Below, piece after piece: positions 43,721 to 53,610 of a stretch of 64,000 bases of DNA (the stretch's first letter is position 1; each line of letters opens with the position of its first letter). The DNA lies in NCBI GenBank assembly GCA_023957245.1, contig JAMLHJ010000003.1, positions 186,001 to 250,000 of the forward strand, written 5' to 3'. A program made the translations under genes and the position numbers. This stretch comes from Chitinophagales bacterium. GTDB taxonomy: Bacteria > Bacteroidota > Bacteroidia > Chitinophagales > JADIYW01. The notes below the pieces were generated by a model. That model ran no database searches. It saw only the letters and a program-made list of their open reading frames with translations, and was not told where the DNA came from.

Positions 43721-45220
43721 ATGAAGAAATATACTACAATTATAATAGGAGCGGGGTTCTCTGGAATAGGAATGGGGATTCAGTTAAAGAGAATTGGAAT
43801 TGACAATTTTTTGATTTTGGACAGTGAAGATGGTCCAGGAGGAACATGGAAAGTCAATAATTATCCTGGAGCTGCTTGTGATGTTCAATCTCATTTATAT
43901 TCATTTTCTTTCGAGCCCAATCCGAATTGGTCAAAAATGTTTGGTCTTCAAGAGGAAATATTAAAGTATCAAGAGCATTGCTGTGAAAAATTTGATTTAT
44001 ACCCCAATTGTAAATTCAATACTTTTGTCAAAGACGCTGTTTTTAATGAAGATACTTTCACTTGGGTAGTTACCACTCAAAAAGGAGAGCAATTTGAAGC
44101 ACAGTTTCTAGTGTCGGCATCAGGAGGATTGAGCAATCCATCTTATCCCAATATTCAAGGATTAGAAAACTTTCAAGGCTTAGCATTTCATTCAGCCAAA
44201 TGGAATCATCAAGTAGATTTGAAAGGCAAGCGAGTGGCAATAATTGGTTCGGGTGCAAGTGCTATTCAGATAGTGCCTTCTATTGTTGATGAAGTGGCTC
44301 ATTTGGATTATTATCAAAGAACGCCATCATGGGTATTGCCCAAGCCTGATAGGTATATTTCAAGTGCTGAACAATATGTATTTGAAAAACTACCATTCAC
44401 TCAAGCCTTGTATCGCTCTGTTATTTATGCTTCTTTAGAGTCGAGAGCGGCAGGGTTTGTTATTTCTCCTAAGCTCATGACGATTGCCAAACAATTGGGT
44501 ATTCGCCATATTCATAAATATATTAAAGATGAAAATTTAAGAGAGAAAATGACACCGAAATATGAAATGGGTTGTAAGCGGATTTTGATGTCTAATGATT
44601 ATTATCAGGCTGTTGCTCGTGATTATGTTGATGTTATCAGCGAAGAGATTGCATCTGTTGATGAACATGGTATTCAGGCCAATGATGGAACATATCGACC
44701 AGTAGATGTAATAATTTTCTGTACTGGATTTCATGCATCTGAGAATATATTGCAGTATAAAATATATGGCAAAGATGACCAAGACTTGAATCAATCTTGG
44801 TCTGATGGTCCTGCTGCTTATTTAGGAACGACTGTGCCAGATTTTCCAAATCTTTTTATCCTTATGGGTCCTAATACAGGGCTTGGACATAACTCTATGA
44901 TATACATGATAGAATCTCAAATCAATTATATCATTGAGTCGATGAAATATATGAATAGAAAGAAGGTTCATGCGATTGAGGTTCGAAAAGATGTGTATGA
45001 TAGATATAATGAAGCTATTCAAAAAAGATTACAAAATACTATATGGAAATCTGGTTGTCAGAGTTGGTATTTAACAAAATCTGGAAAAAATACTACTTTA
45101 TGGCCTGGTTTTACTTTTGAATTTAGAGCACGAACAAAGTTTTTTAATCCTGGAGATTATGAGCAAATAAAATCACCTCAAGTTGTAAAAAAATATTCAA
45201 AAAAATCTGTTGTGTTATAA
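43721..45220 (+). CDS. flavin-containing (Baeyer-Villiger-type) monooxygenase
   Basis: A 499-residue NAD(P)H/FAD enzyme. The N-terminal FAD Rossmann motif is IIGAGFSGIGMG, followed by DGPGGTWKVNNYPGAACDV. The Baeyer-Villiger fingerprint FQGLAFHSAKWN fits FxGxxxHxxxW, and the second NADP Rossmann motif is AIIGSGASAIQIVPS. The substrate, a ketone or cyclic compound, is unknown. It stands alone between the ECF unit and a GNAT gene. Confidence 0.88.
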   Translation: MKKYTTIIIGAGFSGIGMGIQLKRIGIDNFLILDSEDGPGGTWKVNNYPGAACDVQSHLYSFSFEPNPNWSKMFGLQEEILKYQEHCCEKFDLYPNCKFNTFVKDAVFNEDTFTWVVTTQKGEQFEAQFLVSASGGLSNPSYPNIQGLENFQGLAFHSAKWNHQVDLKGKRVAIIGSGASAIQIVPSIVDEVAHLDYYQRTPSWVLPKPDRYISSAEQYVFEKLPFTQALYRSVIYASLESRAAGFVISPKLMTIAKQLGIRHIHKYIKDENLREKMTPKYEMGCKRILMSNDYYQAVARDYVDVISEEIASVDEHGIQANDGTYRPVDVIIFCTGFHASENILQYKIYGKDDQDLNQSWSDGPAAYLGTTVPDFPNLFILMGPNTGLGHNSMIYMIESQINYIIESMKYMNRKKVHAIEVRKDVYDRYNEAIQKRLQNTIWKSGCQSWYLTKSGKNTTLWPGFTFEFRARTKFFNPGDYEQIKSPQVVKKYSKKSVVL

Positions 45221-45287
45221 GTTTCATTGCCTAGTATTCATTGATAATTAAACAATTAATATCTATATGCTGTTGGTATAGGTTGGT

Positions 45288-45860
45288 ATGAAAAATTCAA
45301 GAATACGAAGAGCTCAATCTGAAGATGCAAAATTGATTGCACCCATTTTGATATTGGCTATGGAAGAAATTGTTTTTCGATTTATTGGCGTTGAGTCTAA
45401 AGAAAAAGCGATATTGTTTTTGGAAAGAATGATTGCTCAACCTGCTAATCAATACTCTTATGAAAATATTTGGTTGATTGAGAAAGATGGAAAATTTGCA
45501 GGAGCTGCTTGTGTATATGATGGTGCACTTCTTGAAAAGTTAAGGCAACCAGTAATTGATACAATTTATTCACATTTTGGGAGACTTTTTAATTATGAAG
45601 ATGAAACCCAAGCTGGTGAGATTTATATTGACTCCGTAAGTGTAAGTCCCGATATGCAAGGCAAAGGAATTGGGTCCGAACTATTTTCATTTTTGATTCA
45701 TCATCATGTGAAGAGTAAGAACGAAACATTGGGTCTTCTGGTTGAAGAAGAAAATTCTAATGCATTGAAATTATATCTCAAACTTGGCTTCCAACCCAAA
45801 GGGGAAAAGACACTTGTGGGCAAGAAGATGATTCATTTGCAGATAGAAGCAATGAAATAA
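45288..45860 (+). CDS. GNAT family N-acetyltransferase
   Basis: A 190-residue acetyltransferase. Motif A reads IYIDSVSVSPDMQGKGIGSEL with the QGKGIG acetyl-CoA loop; motif B is LGLLVEEENSNALKLYLKLGF. The N-terminal ~80 residues with EEIVFRFIG vary in the family. It is followed directly by the inverted copy of the long repeat. The substrate is unknown. Confidence 0.85.
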   Translation: MKNSRIRRAQSEDAKLIAPILILAMEEIVFRFIGVESKEKAILFLERMIAQPANQYSYENIWLIEKDGKFAGAACVYDGALLEKLRQPVIDTIYSHFGRLFNYEDETQAGEIYIDSVSVSPDMQGKGIGSELFSFLIHHHVKSKNETLGLLVEEENSNALKLYLKLGFQPKGEKTLVGKKMIHLQIEAMK

Positions 45861-45914
45861 TTTGGAAATGTGAAAATCTGAAGATGTGAAGGGGTTGGTG
45901 GTTGAGGTTCTCGA

Positions 45915-46350
45915 AATCTAACCGCAAAGGATACAAAGTTTTACGCAAAGGTCACGAAGTGAAAGACAGAACTACATATTGCGAATGCGCCCTGCACCAT
46001 AGATTTTGAAGCTGGGTACCCACTATACGAAGAAAGCGTAATTTCTTCAACTGTTTGAGACGAAGTCGAGTTTTGAAGAAATAGCTTTCAAGTATTTAGT
46101 GGGTCAGCGAAAAATCCGGTGTTGGTCACTGAGTTTATCGAAATGCTTTTGCATACTTTTTCTTCTAAAGAAAAGTATGAAGAAAAAATATTCTAACAAT
46201 GAAGTAATGAGAAGATGTGACGATGCGCAAAAGCTGGTAGTTGTCGAAGCCCTATCTCTCATTTTTGTCATTCCCATGAAAATGGGAATCTCCAACCTAA
46301 TTTTACCTTTCATGAGATTCCTGCTTCCGCAGGAATGACATTGCTCTTTT
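45915..46350 (-). repeat. long intergenic repeat, inverted copy 3
   Basis: This is the reverse complement of the units at 6146 and 6588: the REP-like word at about 45979-45993, the GACGAAGTCGAG block, the TTTTCTTCTAAAGAAAA dyad and the CATTCCCATGAAAATGGGAA plus GATTCCTGCTTCCGCAGG dyads, in reversed order. It is more diverged than copies 1 and 2 are from each other. The open frames here are repeat by-products. The stretch 45861-46621 holds no gene. Confidence 0.85.
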
Positions 46351-46621
46351 TCTATATTTTGCTCTAAATACAACAAGAAATACAAAATACAATTCAACCG
46401 CAAAGGATACTAAGTCTCAACCGCAAAGTACACTAAGTTTAATGAAGTATTGAAATAATAGGTAGAATACCACATGACTACCGATTTCATTTTTTTTTAT
46501 TAAATTTAAATCGATATCAATAAGATAATTATTGCTGACTTTTAAGTCATTCAGATTCTTGATTGGAGATAAAGTCTAGGTGCTTACTATTTGATATATT
46601 TTTTAGCTAAATATTATAAAG

Positions 46622-49600
46622 ATGAGATTACTTGCTGTTTTATTCATAGCTTTTTTCGGCTTTTCTAATGAATTGTTTGCTCAGAATAAGATTGAATTGG
46701 AAGAGATGAATACAGGAAAATATATTCTTGATAATCAAGGCAATTCATCTGATTTCATTGTTTTACAGTTCATGAATAAGGAGCAGATTCATCAATTAAA
46801 AAATGCTATTTCATTGGGAAATAATTGGGTGGCAATGAGAAGAAGTGATATTGATGCTCAAAGAATTTTAGAAAAATTCAAACTTATCCAATATGGCCAA
46901 CTGAAATCTTCTTCTAAGTTCAGTGAACTATTTAAAATCGATTTTGATATCAATAAAAAGTATATTTCTCAAGAACAATTAAAATTTCAGATACACACTT
47001 GGGGAACTCGTGAAGAATTGGAAAGTATATTGAAAGCTAAAGGAATAGAATTGCTTCAATGGAATTCAGATCTTCATTTTGGAGTGATAGAATGCAATAA
47101 ATCTAAGATTGAAGAAATTGTTGAAGCGAATCAGATTGCTTTCATAGAACCTATTTCAGAACAACGTACACCACTTCAAAATAATGCTGGAGCATTGAAT
47201 AATTATTCTCGTGTTCATAGTGTTGCACCATTAGGATTTGGAATTGGAGGTTCAGGTATCAATATTGGAGTATGGGATTATGGTTTAGCTGGTTTCCATA
47301 GAGATTTGACTGGGCAATATACCAATGTAGAAAAAAACTTTTATGGCAATGGAGCTTCTCAACATGCGACATTAGTATTAGGAGCTATAGCTTCTAAAGG
47401 AGTGATGAGAGCAGATTATATTGGTGCGGCTCCTCAGTCGAAAGTTTTTATGTATGATTTTTTTGGTAGTGTTTTGGATGAAGTGAAGTCAGCAAAAGAT
47501 AATTTTCAAGTTTATGCGACCAATCATTCTTATAATTTGGGGGACAATTATCGATGTTTTACGGATTATGCATATAGTACAGCAAGTCAGGAGATAGATC
47601 AATTTGCTATCAATGAACCTCAAATTGTTAATGTCTTTGCTGCTGGAAATTCAGCGACCGCATGTGCTTATGATTATAAAACGATAGTTCCAGGCTTTCA
47701 GTATGGTAAAAATGTATTGTTAGTAGGCAATCTTCAACGCAATGAAACTTTCTATCCTGGAAGTGCCAAAGGGCCTACTAATGATGGTCGATTACGTCCA
47801 GATGTGATGGCTCAAGGTTCGGGTTCTTTTACACCGACTACGGGTATTATGCTACAAACTCCTACAGATGCTTATACGCATGCTTATGGTACTTCATTTG
47901 CTTCTCCAATAGTAACAGGTATTGTCGGTCTAATGCAAGAAGCCTATTTGAATAAATATGGTGAACTACCTTGGAATGCTACTGTGAAAGCGATATTATG
48001 TAATACAGCAAAAGATTTGGGAAGGTCAGGGCCAGATTATGAATATGGATTTGGAAAAGTAGATGCTTACGAAGCTATAAAGTCTATTGAAAATGAGCAG
48101 TTTATAATTGATTCTGTTGAATATTTACAAACAAAAAATTTTGATATTAATATCCCTTCTGGAGTTTTGCAAGCTAAATTTTTTATCACATGGAATGATT
48201 TACCTGCTTCATTACCCAATACCAAAGTGTTGGTGAATGATATAGATTTGCAAGTTTTGAATGGCTCTAAGACTCATTTGCCTTTGATTTTAAATCCTTC
48301 TAAGCCACTTCTTTATGCACAAGAAGGGATAGATACTTTAAATAATTCAGAGCAAATAGTGATTGATCACCCAGAAGCTGGAAATTATCAGATAAAAGTA
48401 GAGGGAAAAGATATTTTAAGTGACAATCAGAGTTTTGCTATTTCTTATTGGTTCAATACTTCTGAATTGACATGGAATTTTCCTTTTCAAAATCAGATAA
48501 TACCTGCTAATACTGTCAATATTATCAGATGGAGATCAAGTGTTTCTGATTCGATTAAAATTGATTACTCGGTGGATAATGGTGCAACTTGGTTGAAAAT
48601 TGGTATTCAATCTGCTGATAGTAGCGAATATGGGTGGCTAACGCCAGATGCCTATTATTCCAAAGTAATTTTGAGAGCTTCTACTATTGACGATAGAGTA
48701 ATCAGTGTTTCAGATACATTTTCTATCAGTCCGAGAATTACGATTTCTTCTAATAAAATTTGTTACGACCATATTCGATTGAATTGGGCGAGTATTCCTT
48801 CAGCAGAAAAATATTTTGTTTATCTTTTGAATGCTCAGAATATTTGGGAAAATATAGGAGAAACAAGTGAAAATTTATTCTATTTCTCAAAAACTCAGGA
48901 AGGGCATGATTATATTTTTGCGGTCAGCCCGATAATAAATGGAGAAGAAGGATTGAGAAGTTATGCACTCAAATTGACAGCAAAAAATCAAGCTACTTGT
49001 GCTTTTACTTATAAAGATATTGGTGTTTCATCTATTTTACCTATATCTGGTACTTTCGGTGAAGAACATAGCTTGAGCGATACGCAGAGAGTCAGTTTTA
49101 AAATTATCAATTATGGCAACTCTGTAGTCAATGATGCATGGTTATATTATCAAGTGGATACGAATGTTATTCAACAAGTTTCTCTTGGAAATATTGCCGC
49201 AAATGCTGTAATCAATAAAGAATCAGAAGCTACTTATGATTTTTCTGTAGTGGGCGATTATATAGTAAGAGCTTGGGTGCAAGGTGTAGGAGATTCATTG
49301 AGTCATAATGACACACTGGTTCAAGTCATCTCTCAAAAAAATCCTGTAGTTGCTAGTTTTCCGTATTTACAAGATTTTGAAAGCATTAATGATGAAGCCT
49401 TATATGTCCAATCTACATCCAATTTGGATAATATTCCTGAATGGGATTATGTAAAAAGTGGCGCAGGAAGAATTTTGAATTTTCATTCTTCGTCTTATTC
49501 GCCGAATGGTAATCGTTCGCTGAGTGCAGATGCTTTTATTGATAATAGTGAAGTGAACAATACGCTTTATCTGCATATTGATTTGAGTAGCCAGAAAGAT

Positions 49601-51880
49601 TCTTTAGTTTATTTGGATTTCAATATTGTGCAAAGAGATGCGACAGGAGGAGATTCTATTTTTATAAAAACACATTCTTCTGCTGATTGGATTCCAATAA
49701 AAAGTATTTTTAATCCTAATCGTACTAAGGGTGAAATTTACTTCGATAAGCGTATCAATATCAGTGAAATAGTAGCTCAATCTGGGGCTGAATTATCAGA
49801 TCATTGTGATTTAAAATTTGTGATGAACAGCAATCGAATCACTACAACTATCGGTGCTAATGGAGGATATACGCTCGATGATATTCATCTGTATAATGGT
49901 GGTGAAGATATTTCTCTACAAAAAATAAATATTCCAACAGCTAATTGTGTGTATCAAAATACCTTGCCTATTCAGATTCCAGTAAAGATTTTGATAAAGA
50001 ATAATTCTCCCAATCTTATCCTAGCCAATGCTATCCATGCACAGATATTTATTGGAGATAGTTTGGTGCTTTCTGAAAATATCCCTTTTGAAATGCAAGG
50101 TTTTGAAGAAAAGGAGTATGAGTTTAGCCAATATTTGAGTTTTGATGATTATGAATCTTATTTAATCAGTGCAAAAATTGATTATGCTCAAGATGTAATT
50201 GTAGATAATAATGAAATCAGTGATTATGCTATCAATTTCTTGAAAGCTATCAAACAATTGCCTATAGAGTTTTCTTTTGACCAGCCTGATGAATTGCCAT
50301 TTGTGCCTTCAGGTATTTCGTATAGTTGGGAGTTGGGACGACCAACCAAAGGTTATTTGTACAATGTTGCTGACAATCCTGGCAATGCATGGGTTACACG
50401 TCTAAATGATTTGTATCTGACTGATGAATATTCATTTCTTTATGTTGGTTGTTTTGATCCTTCTATGCTGACGTATGCTAGTGAAATTTCATTTTTATCT
50501 GTTCTAAATACTGAGTTGGGAGCTGATGCAGCATGGATGGAATATTCTTACAATGGCGAAGACTGGCAAAAAATGGGTACTAACCAATCGGGATATAATT
50601 GGTATAATAAAGATAATCAATATCAAATCTGGGATGGCAATCAACTGAATTGGCAAGTGAGGTCTTTCCCTTTGACAGGATTTGTAGATACAGATTCTAA
50701 TTCGCTTTTTATAAGATTTGTTTTCGGAAGTAATGAATATATCGAAATGGAAGGTATAGGAATAGATAATCTGAGAATAAATAATGAGCTTCATGCAAGG
50801 ATTGCACCTGAAACATTAACTGCAACTGGCAATAGTATTGGTGCAGGTTGGGTAGAATTGAAGAATAACGATGTGATTTATGCGTATCTCAATGATAGAG
50901 GACAAAATTTGGGTCAAATATCTTTAGCTATTCAGGTAGCGGATTCTTTAGTACCAGTATATCGAGATAAATTTTTGTTGTCAAGATATTTTAATATTCA
51001 TACTGAAAATAAAGCCACTAGTGATTTTGATTTAAAATTATTTGTCAAGAATGAAGAATATTTGACTGATTTATCTAGAGATTTGAATATAAGAAGAATG
51101 GGCGAATTAGGTTATTTAGTGTATGATGGATTGAATGTGGATAGTTCATTTGACAATAACCATTTTGATGAAAATTATCAATTCTATCACCCAGATAGTA
51201 TTGAATTTTGGCCGTATTTGGATGGTTATGAAATCAGATTATCCCTTTCACAATCTGATGCAGAAATTTATTTGACTAGCAATCAATTTTCGCCAAGTGC
51301 TTATCCATTTGTGGCAATTACAGGTTTGAATGTTTTTAGGACAGATAGTTCCAATCATACATTTGTACAGTGGACGGCGAGTAAAGAAGATAGTCTGGAA
51401 AGATATGTAGTACAATATTCAGATAATGGATTGGATTTTGCTGATATCGGAATTGTCTTACCTCGTTCAGATAAAAATTATCTTTTTATTGATTCCCTTC
51501 ATAATATCACTGGGGCACATTATTATAGGATAAGAGCAGAGCAGACAGCAAAATCTTATACTTCTCTAATTGATTCATTATCTTTTGAATATAATTCTAC
51601 TGGCATTGTAAATAATGCTCAATCCTCTCCAGTTATTTCTGTTTATTATCAAGGAGGAGGAGTTTTGGATATTTCTACTTTGGGCGAACCTGTCCATTTG
51701 AAAAAAATTAGATTGTTGGATATTTCAGGTAGAGTTATATCAGAAATTAAAGATTTTTCTTTAGTCAATCATCAGAAAGTACATTTTGAACCATTAGAAA
51801 AATTGGCTTCAGGTGTATATATTCTTCAATTGATGATAAATAATGAACGAATAAGCCATAAATTTGTGAAGAGTGAATAA
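46622..51880 (+). CDS. secreted subtilisin-like (S8) serine protease with T9SS sorting domain
   Basis: A very large exported protease of 1752 residues. The signal peptide ends near ELFAQNK. A propeptide-like region leads into the S8 catalytic domain with Asp219 (GVWDYGLAGFH), His248 (GASQHATLV) and Ser425 (YGTSFASPIVTG). A long series of beta-sandwich and jelly-roll-like domains follows (about 480-1650), with CARDB-like (DIGVSSILPISGTFGEEHS) and MAM-like parts. The last ~80 residues form a T9SS sorting domain (LKKIRLLDISGRVISEIKD to ISHKFVKSE). Probably cell-surface. Overlaps mnmD by 8 bp. Confidence 0.9.
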   Translation: MRLLAVLFIAFFGFSNELFAQNKIELEEMNTGKYILDNQGNSSDFIVLQFMNKEQIHQLKNAISLGNNWVAMRRSDIDAQRILEKFKLIQYGQLKSSSKFSELFKIDFDINKKYISQEQLKFQIHTWGTREELESILKAKGIELLQWNSDLHFGVIECNKSKIEEIVEANQIAFIEPISEQRTPLQNNAGALNNYSRVHSVAPLGFGIGGSGINIGVWDYGLAGFHRDLTGQYTNVEKNFYGNGASQHATLVLGAIASKGVMRADYIGAAPQSKVFMYDFFGSVLDEVKSAKDNFQVYATNHSYNLGDNYRCFTDYAYSTASQEIDQFAINEPQIVNVFAAGNSATACAYDYKTIVPGFQYGKNVLLVGNLQRNETFYPGSAKGPTNDGRLRPDVMAQGSGSFTPTTGIMLQTPTDAYTHAYGTSFASPIVTGIVGLMQEAYLNKYGELPWNATVKAILCNTAKDLGRSGPDYEYGFGKVDAYEAIKSIENEQFIIDSVEYLQTKNFDINIPSGVLQAKFFITWNDLPASLPNTKVLVNDIDLQVLNGSKTHLPLILNPSKPLLYAQEGIDTLNNSEQIVIDHPEAGNYQIKVEGKDILSDNQSFAISYWFNTSELTWNFPFQNQIIPANTVNIIRWRSSVSDSIKIDYSVDNGATWLKIGIQSADSSEYGWLTPDAYYSKVILRASTIDDRVISVSDTFSISPRITISSNKICYDHIRLNWASIPSAEKYFVYLLNAQNIWENIGETSENLFYFSKTQEGHDYIFAVSPIINGEEGLRSYALKLTAKNQATCAFTYKDIGVSSILPISGTFGEEHSLSDTQRVSFKIINYGNSVVNDAWLYYQVDTNVIQQVSLGNIAANAVINKESEATYDFSVVGDYIVRAWVQGVGDSLSHNDTLVQVISQKNPVVASFPYLQDFESINDEALYVQSTSNLDNIPEWDYVKSGAGRILNFHSSSYSPNGNRSLSADAFIDNSEVNNTLYLHIDLSSQKDSLVYLDFNIVQRDATGGDSIFIKTHSSADWIPIKSIFNPNRTKGEIYFDKRINISEIVAQSGAELSDHCDLKFVMNSNRITTTIGANGGYTLDDIHLYNGGEDISLQKINIPTANCVYQNTLPIQIPVKILIKNNSPNLILANAIHAQIFIGDSLVLSENIPFEMQGFEEKEYEFSQYLSFDDYESYLISAKIDYAQDVIVDNNEISDYAINFLKAIKQLPIEFSFDQPDELPFVPSGISYSWELGRPTKGYLYNVADNPGNAWVTRLNDLYLTDEYSFLYVGCFDPSMLTYASEISFLSVLNTELGADAAWMEYSYNGEDWQKMGTNQSGYNWYNKDNQYQIWDGNQLNWQVRSFPLTGFVDTDSNSLFIRFVFGSNEYIEMEGIGIDNLRINNELHARIAPETLTATGNSIGAGWVELKNNDVIYAYLNDRGQNLGQISLAIQVADSLVPVYRDKFLLSRYFNIHTENKATSDFDLKLFVKNEEYLTDLSRDLNIRRMGELGYLVYDGLNVDSSFDNNHFDENYQFYHPDSIEFWPYLDGYEIRLSLSQSDAEIYLTSNQFSPSAYPFVAITGLNVFRTDSSNHTFVQWTASKEDSLERYVVQYSDNGLDFADIGIVLPRSDKNYLFIDSLHNITGAHYYRIRAEQTAKSYTSLIDSLSFEYNSTGIVNNAQSSPVISVYYQGGGVLDISTLGEPVHLKKIRLLDISGRVISEIKDFSLVNHQKVHFEPLEKLASGVYILQLMINNERISHKFVKSE

Positions 51881-52562
51881 TACACATCCTTCGCGGGAAT
51901 TGAAATATACTGCTGATGGTTCTGCTACTTTGTATGTACCACATTGGGATGAACATTATCATTCTGTACACGGAGCTATTCAAGAGTCCAATCATGTATT
52001 TATCAATGCTGGTTTGAAATATTTTATTGAAGAATATTCGCCTGATGTTGTTCGAATATATGAAGTAGGTTTTGGTACAGGATTGAATGCATTTTTAACA
52101 GCTAAGTGGGCATTAGAAAATCAAATTCGGATTGAATATTATTCTATTGAGGCATATCCATTGAGTATTGAAGAAGCTTTATCACTCAATTATACAGAAG
52201 GATTTGAGTCGCAATGGTTGATTCTGTATGAAGAATTGCATCGAGTTTCTTGGAATGAAAAAAATAGAATTTCAGATTATTTTTCTATTCACAAAATTAA
52301 TGGGAAGATAGAAGATAAGATGAATGTCAAAGATATTGATATCGTTTATTTTGATGCTTTTGCACCTTCAGCTCAACCTGAATTGTGGACGGAAGATGTT
52401 TTTCAATCTTTTTATAATATTATGTCTAAAAATGGTATTCTGGTGACTTATTGTGCCAAGGGAGCTGTGCGACGAGCTATGAAAGCTGCTGATTGGAAAA
52501 TAGAAAAATTGCAAGGGCCTCCAGGTAAACGTGAAATGACAAGAGCATATATTTCCAAATGA
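51873..52562 (+). CDS. mnmD: tRNA (5-methylaminomethyl-2-thiouridylate)-methyltransferase MnmD
   Basis: DUF752 methyltransferase corresponding to the N-terminal half of E. coli MnmC; it methylates nm5s2U34 to mnm5s2U34 in tRNA. It has 229 residues and a GTG start inside the last codons of the protease gene. Signatures are DGSATLYVPHWDEHYHSVHG, YEVGFGTGLNAFLT (SAM loop), VYFDAFAPSAQPELWTEDVF and PPGKREMTRAY. An FAD oxidoreductase gene overlaps by 4 bp, matching the domain order of bifunctional MnmC. Confidence 0.9.
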   Translation: MNNTHPSRELKYTADGSATLYVPHWDEHYHSVHGAIQESNHVFINAGLKYFIEEYSPDVVRIYEVGFGTGLNAFLTAKWALENQIRIEYYSIEAYPLSIEEALSLNYTEGFESQWLILYEELHRVSWNEKNRISDYFSIHKINGKIEDKMNVKDIDIVYFDAFAPSAQPELWTEDVFQSFYNIMSKNGILVTYCAKGAVRRAMKAADWKIEKLQGPPGKREMTRAYISK

Positions 52563-53590
52563 AAAAAGTAGATGTTTTAATTGTAGGTCAAGGTTTGGCA
52601 GGAAGTGTTTTAAGCTTTTTGGCTATTAAAAGAGGACTTACAGTAATGGTTGTAGATAAGCCATTATTAGGCCGAGCTTCGTATGTAGCTGGTGGAATGT
52701 TCAATCCAGTCACTGGAAGAAGAATAAAAAAATCTTGGAATTATGAGGTTTTTTATCCTAAAATGGTAGAGGTATTTGAAGAAATAGATAAATTGCTGAA
52801 TATCAATTCATTTCATCTAATTCCAATATATAGATTTTTGACCACTGTCGAAGATGTGAACAATTGGGAAGTACAGCGATTAGATGAAGAATATCATCCT
52901 TTTATGGGACCTGCAATCAAATATGAAGAAGATAGAGTCAATCCACATCAGGGTGTAGGTGTTTTGAATAATGGAGGATGGTTGGATATGGTGAAATTTT
53001 TATCTACCTACCGAAATTATTTAAGTGAAAATGCTTGTTTGAAAGAAGAAGAAATTGATTATTCTCTTTTAAGTACGCATCAATATAAAGATATTTATTT
53101 TGATAAAATTATTTTCTGCGAAGGTTATAGAGTGATGAATAATCCATTTTTCTCTGATGTTCAATTGTGGAGTACCAAAGGTGAAACTTTGACTATTGAA
53201 ATTGAGGGAGAAGATTTTGGTTTTATTTTTAACAAAAATATGCTGATAGTTCCGATGGGAAATGGTGTTTATAAGGTTGGAGCTACTTTGGAGAGAAATT
53301 TGGATACAAATATTACTTCACAAGGACTAGAAGAATTGAAAGAGAAGGTATCTTCTGTTATAAAGGTTCCTTTCAAAGTCATCGATCAAGAGGCTGGGAT
53401 ACGCCCTAATGTAAGAGATCGCAAACCTCTAATTGGAGTTTCTAGGGAAATAGATAACTATTATATTTTCAATGGGTTAGGTAGTAAAGGAGTTTCTTTA
53501 GCTCCTTATTTTGCTGAACAATTATTGGCATCTATTTATGATGGACAAACCATTCAAAAAGATGTCAATTGGCAAAGAATTTATAAATAA
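52559..53590 (+). CDS. FAD-dependent oxidoreductase (DAO family), possible MnmC-oxidase partner
   Basis: A 343-residue D-amino acid oxidase-like flavoprotein. The N-terminal dinucleotide motif is VLIVGQGLAGSVLSFLA, followed by GMFNPVTGRRIKKSWNYE, and the C-terminus carries the DAO-type GIRPNVRDRKPLIGVS and YYIFNGLGSKGVSLAPYFA. It starts within mnmD by ATGA overlap. In E. coli MnmC the same two activities are fused in this order, so a role in removing the carboxymethyl group of cmnm5U34 is possible. The family match alone does not prove it. Confidence 0.75.
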   Translation: MKKVDVLIVGQGLAGSVLSFLAIKRGLTVMVVDKPLLGRASYVAGGMFNPVTGRRIKKSWNYEVFYPKMVEVFEEIDKLLNINSFHLIPIYRFLTTVEDVNNWEVQRLDEEYHPFMGPAIKYEEDRVNPHQGVGVLNNGGWLDMVKFLSTYRNYLSENACLKEEEIDYSLLSTHQYKDIYFDKIIFCEGYRVMNNPFFSDVQLWSTKGETLTIEIEGEDFGFIFNKNMLIVPMGNGVYKVGATLERNLDTNITSQGLEELKEKVSSVIKVPFKVIDQEAGIRPNVRDRKPLIGVSREIDNYYIFNGLGSKGVSLAPYFAEQLLASIYDGQTIQKDVNWQRIYK

Positions 53591-53610
53591 CTTCTATTGG
53601 TTTCTATCAA

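Noticed and set aside
46099..46403. Open frames on both strands at 46099-46338 and 46104-46403
   Set aside because: They are translations of the inverted copy of the same long repeat and encode the same repeat-derived peptide.
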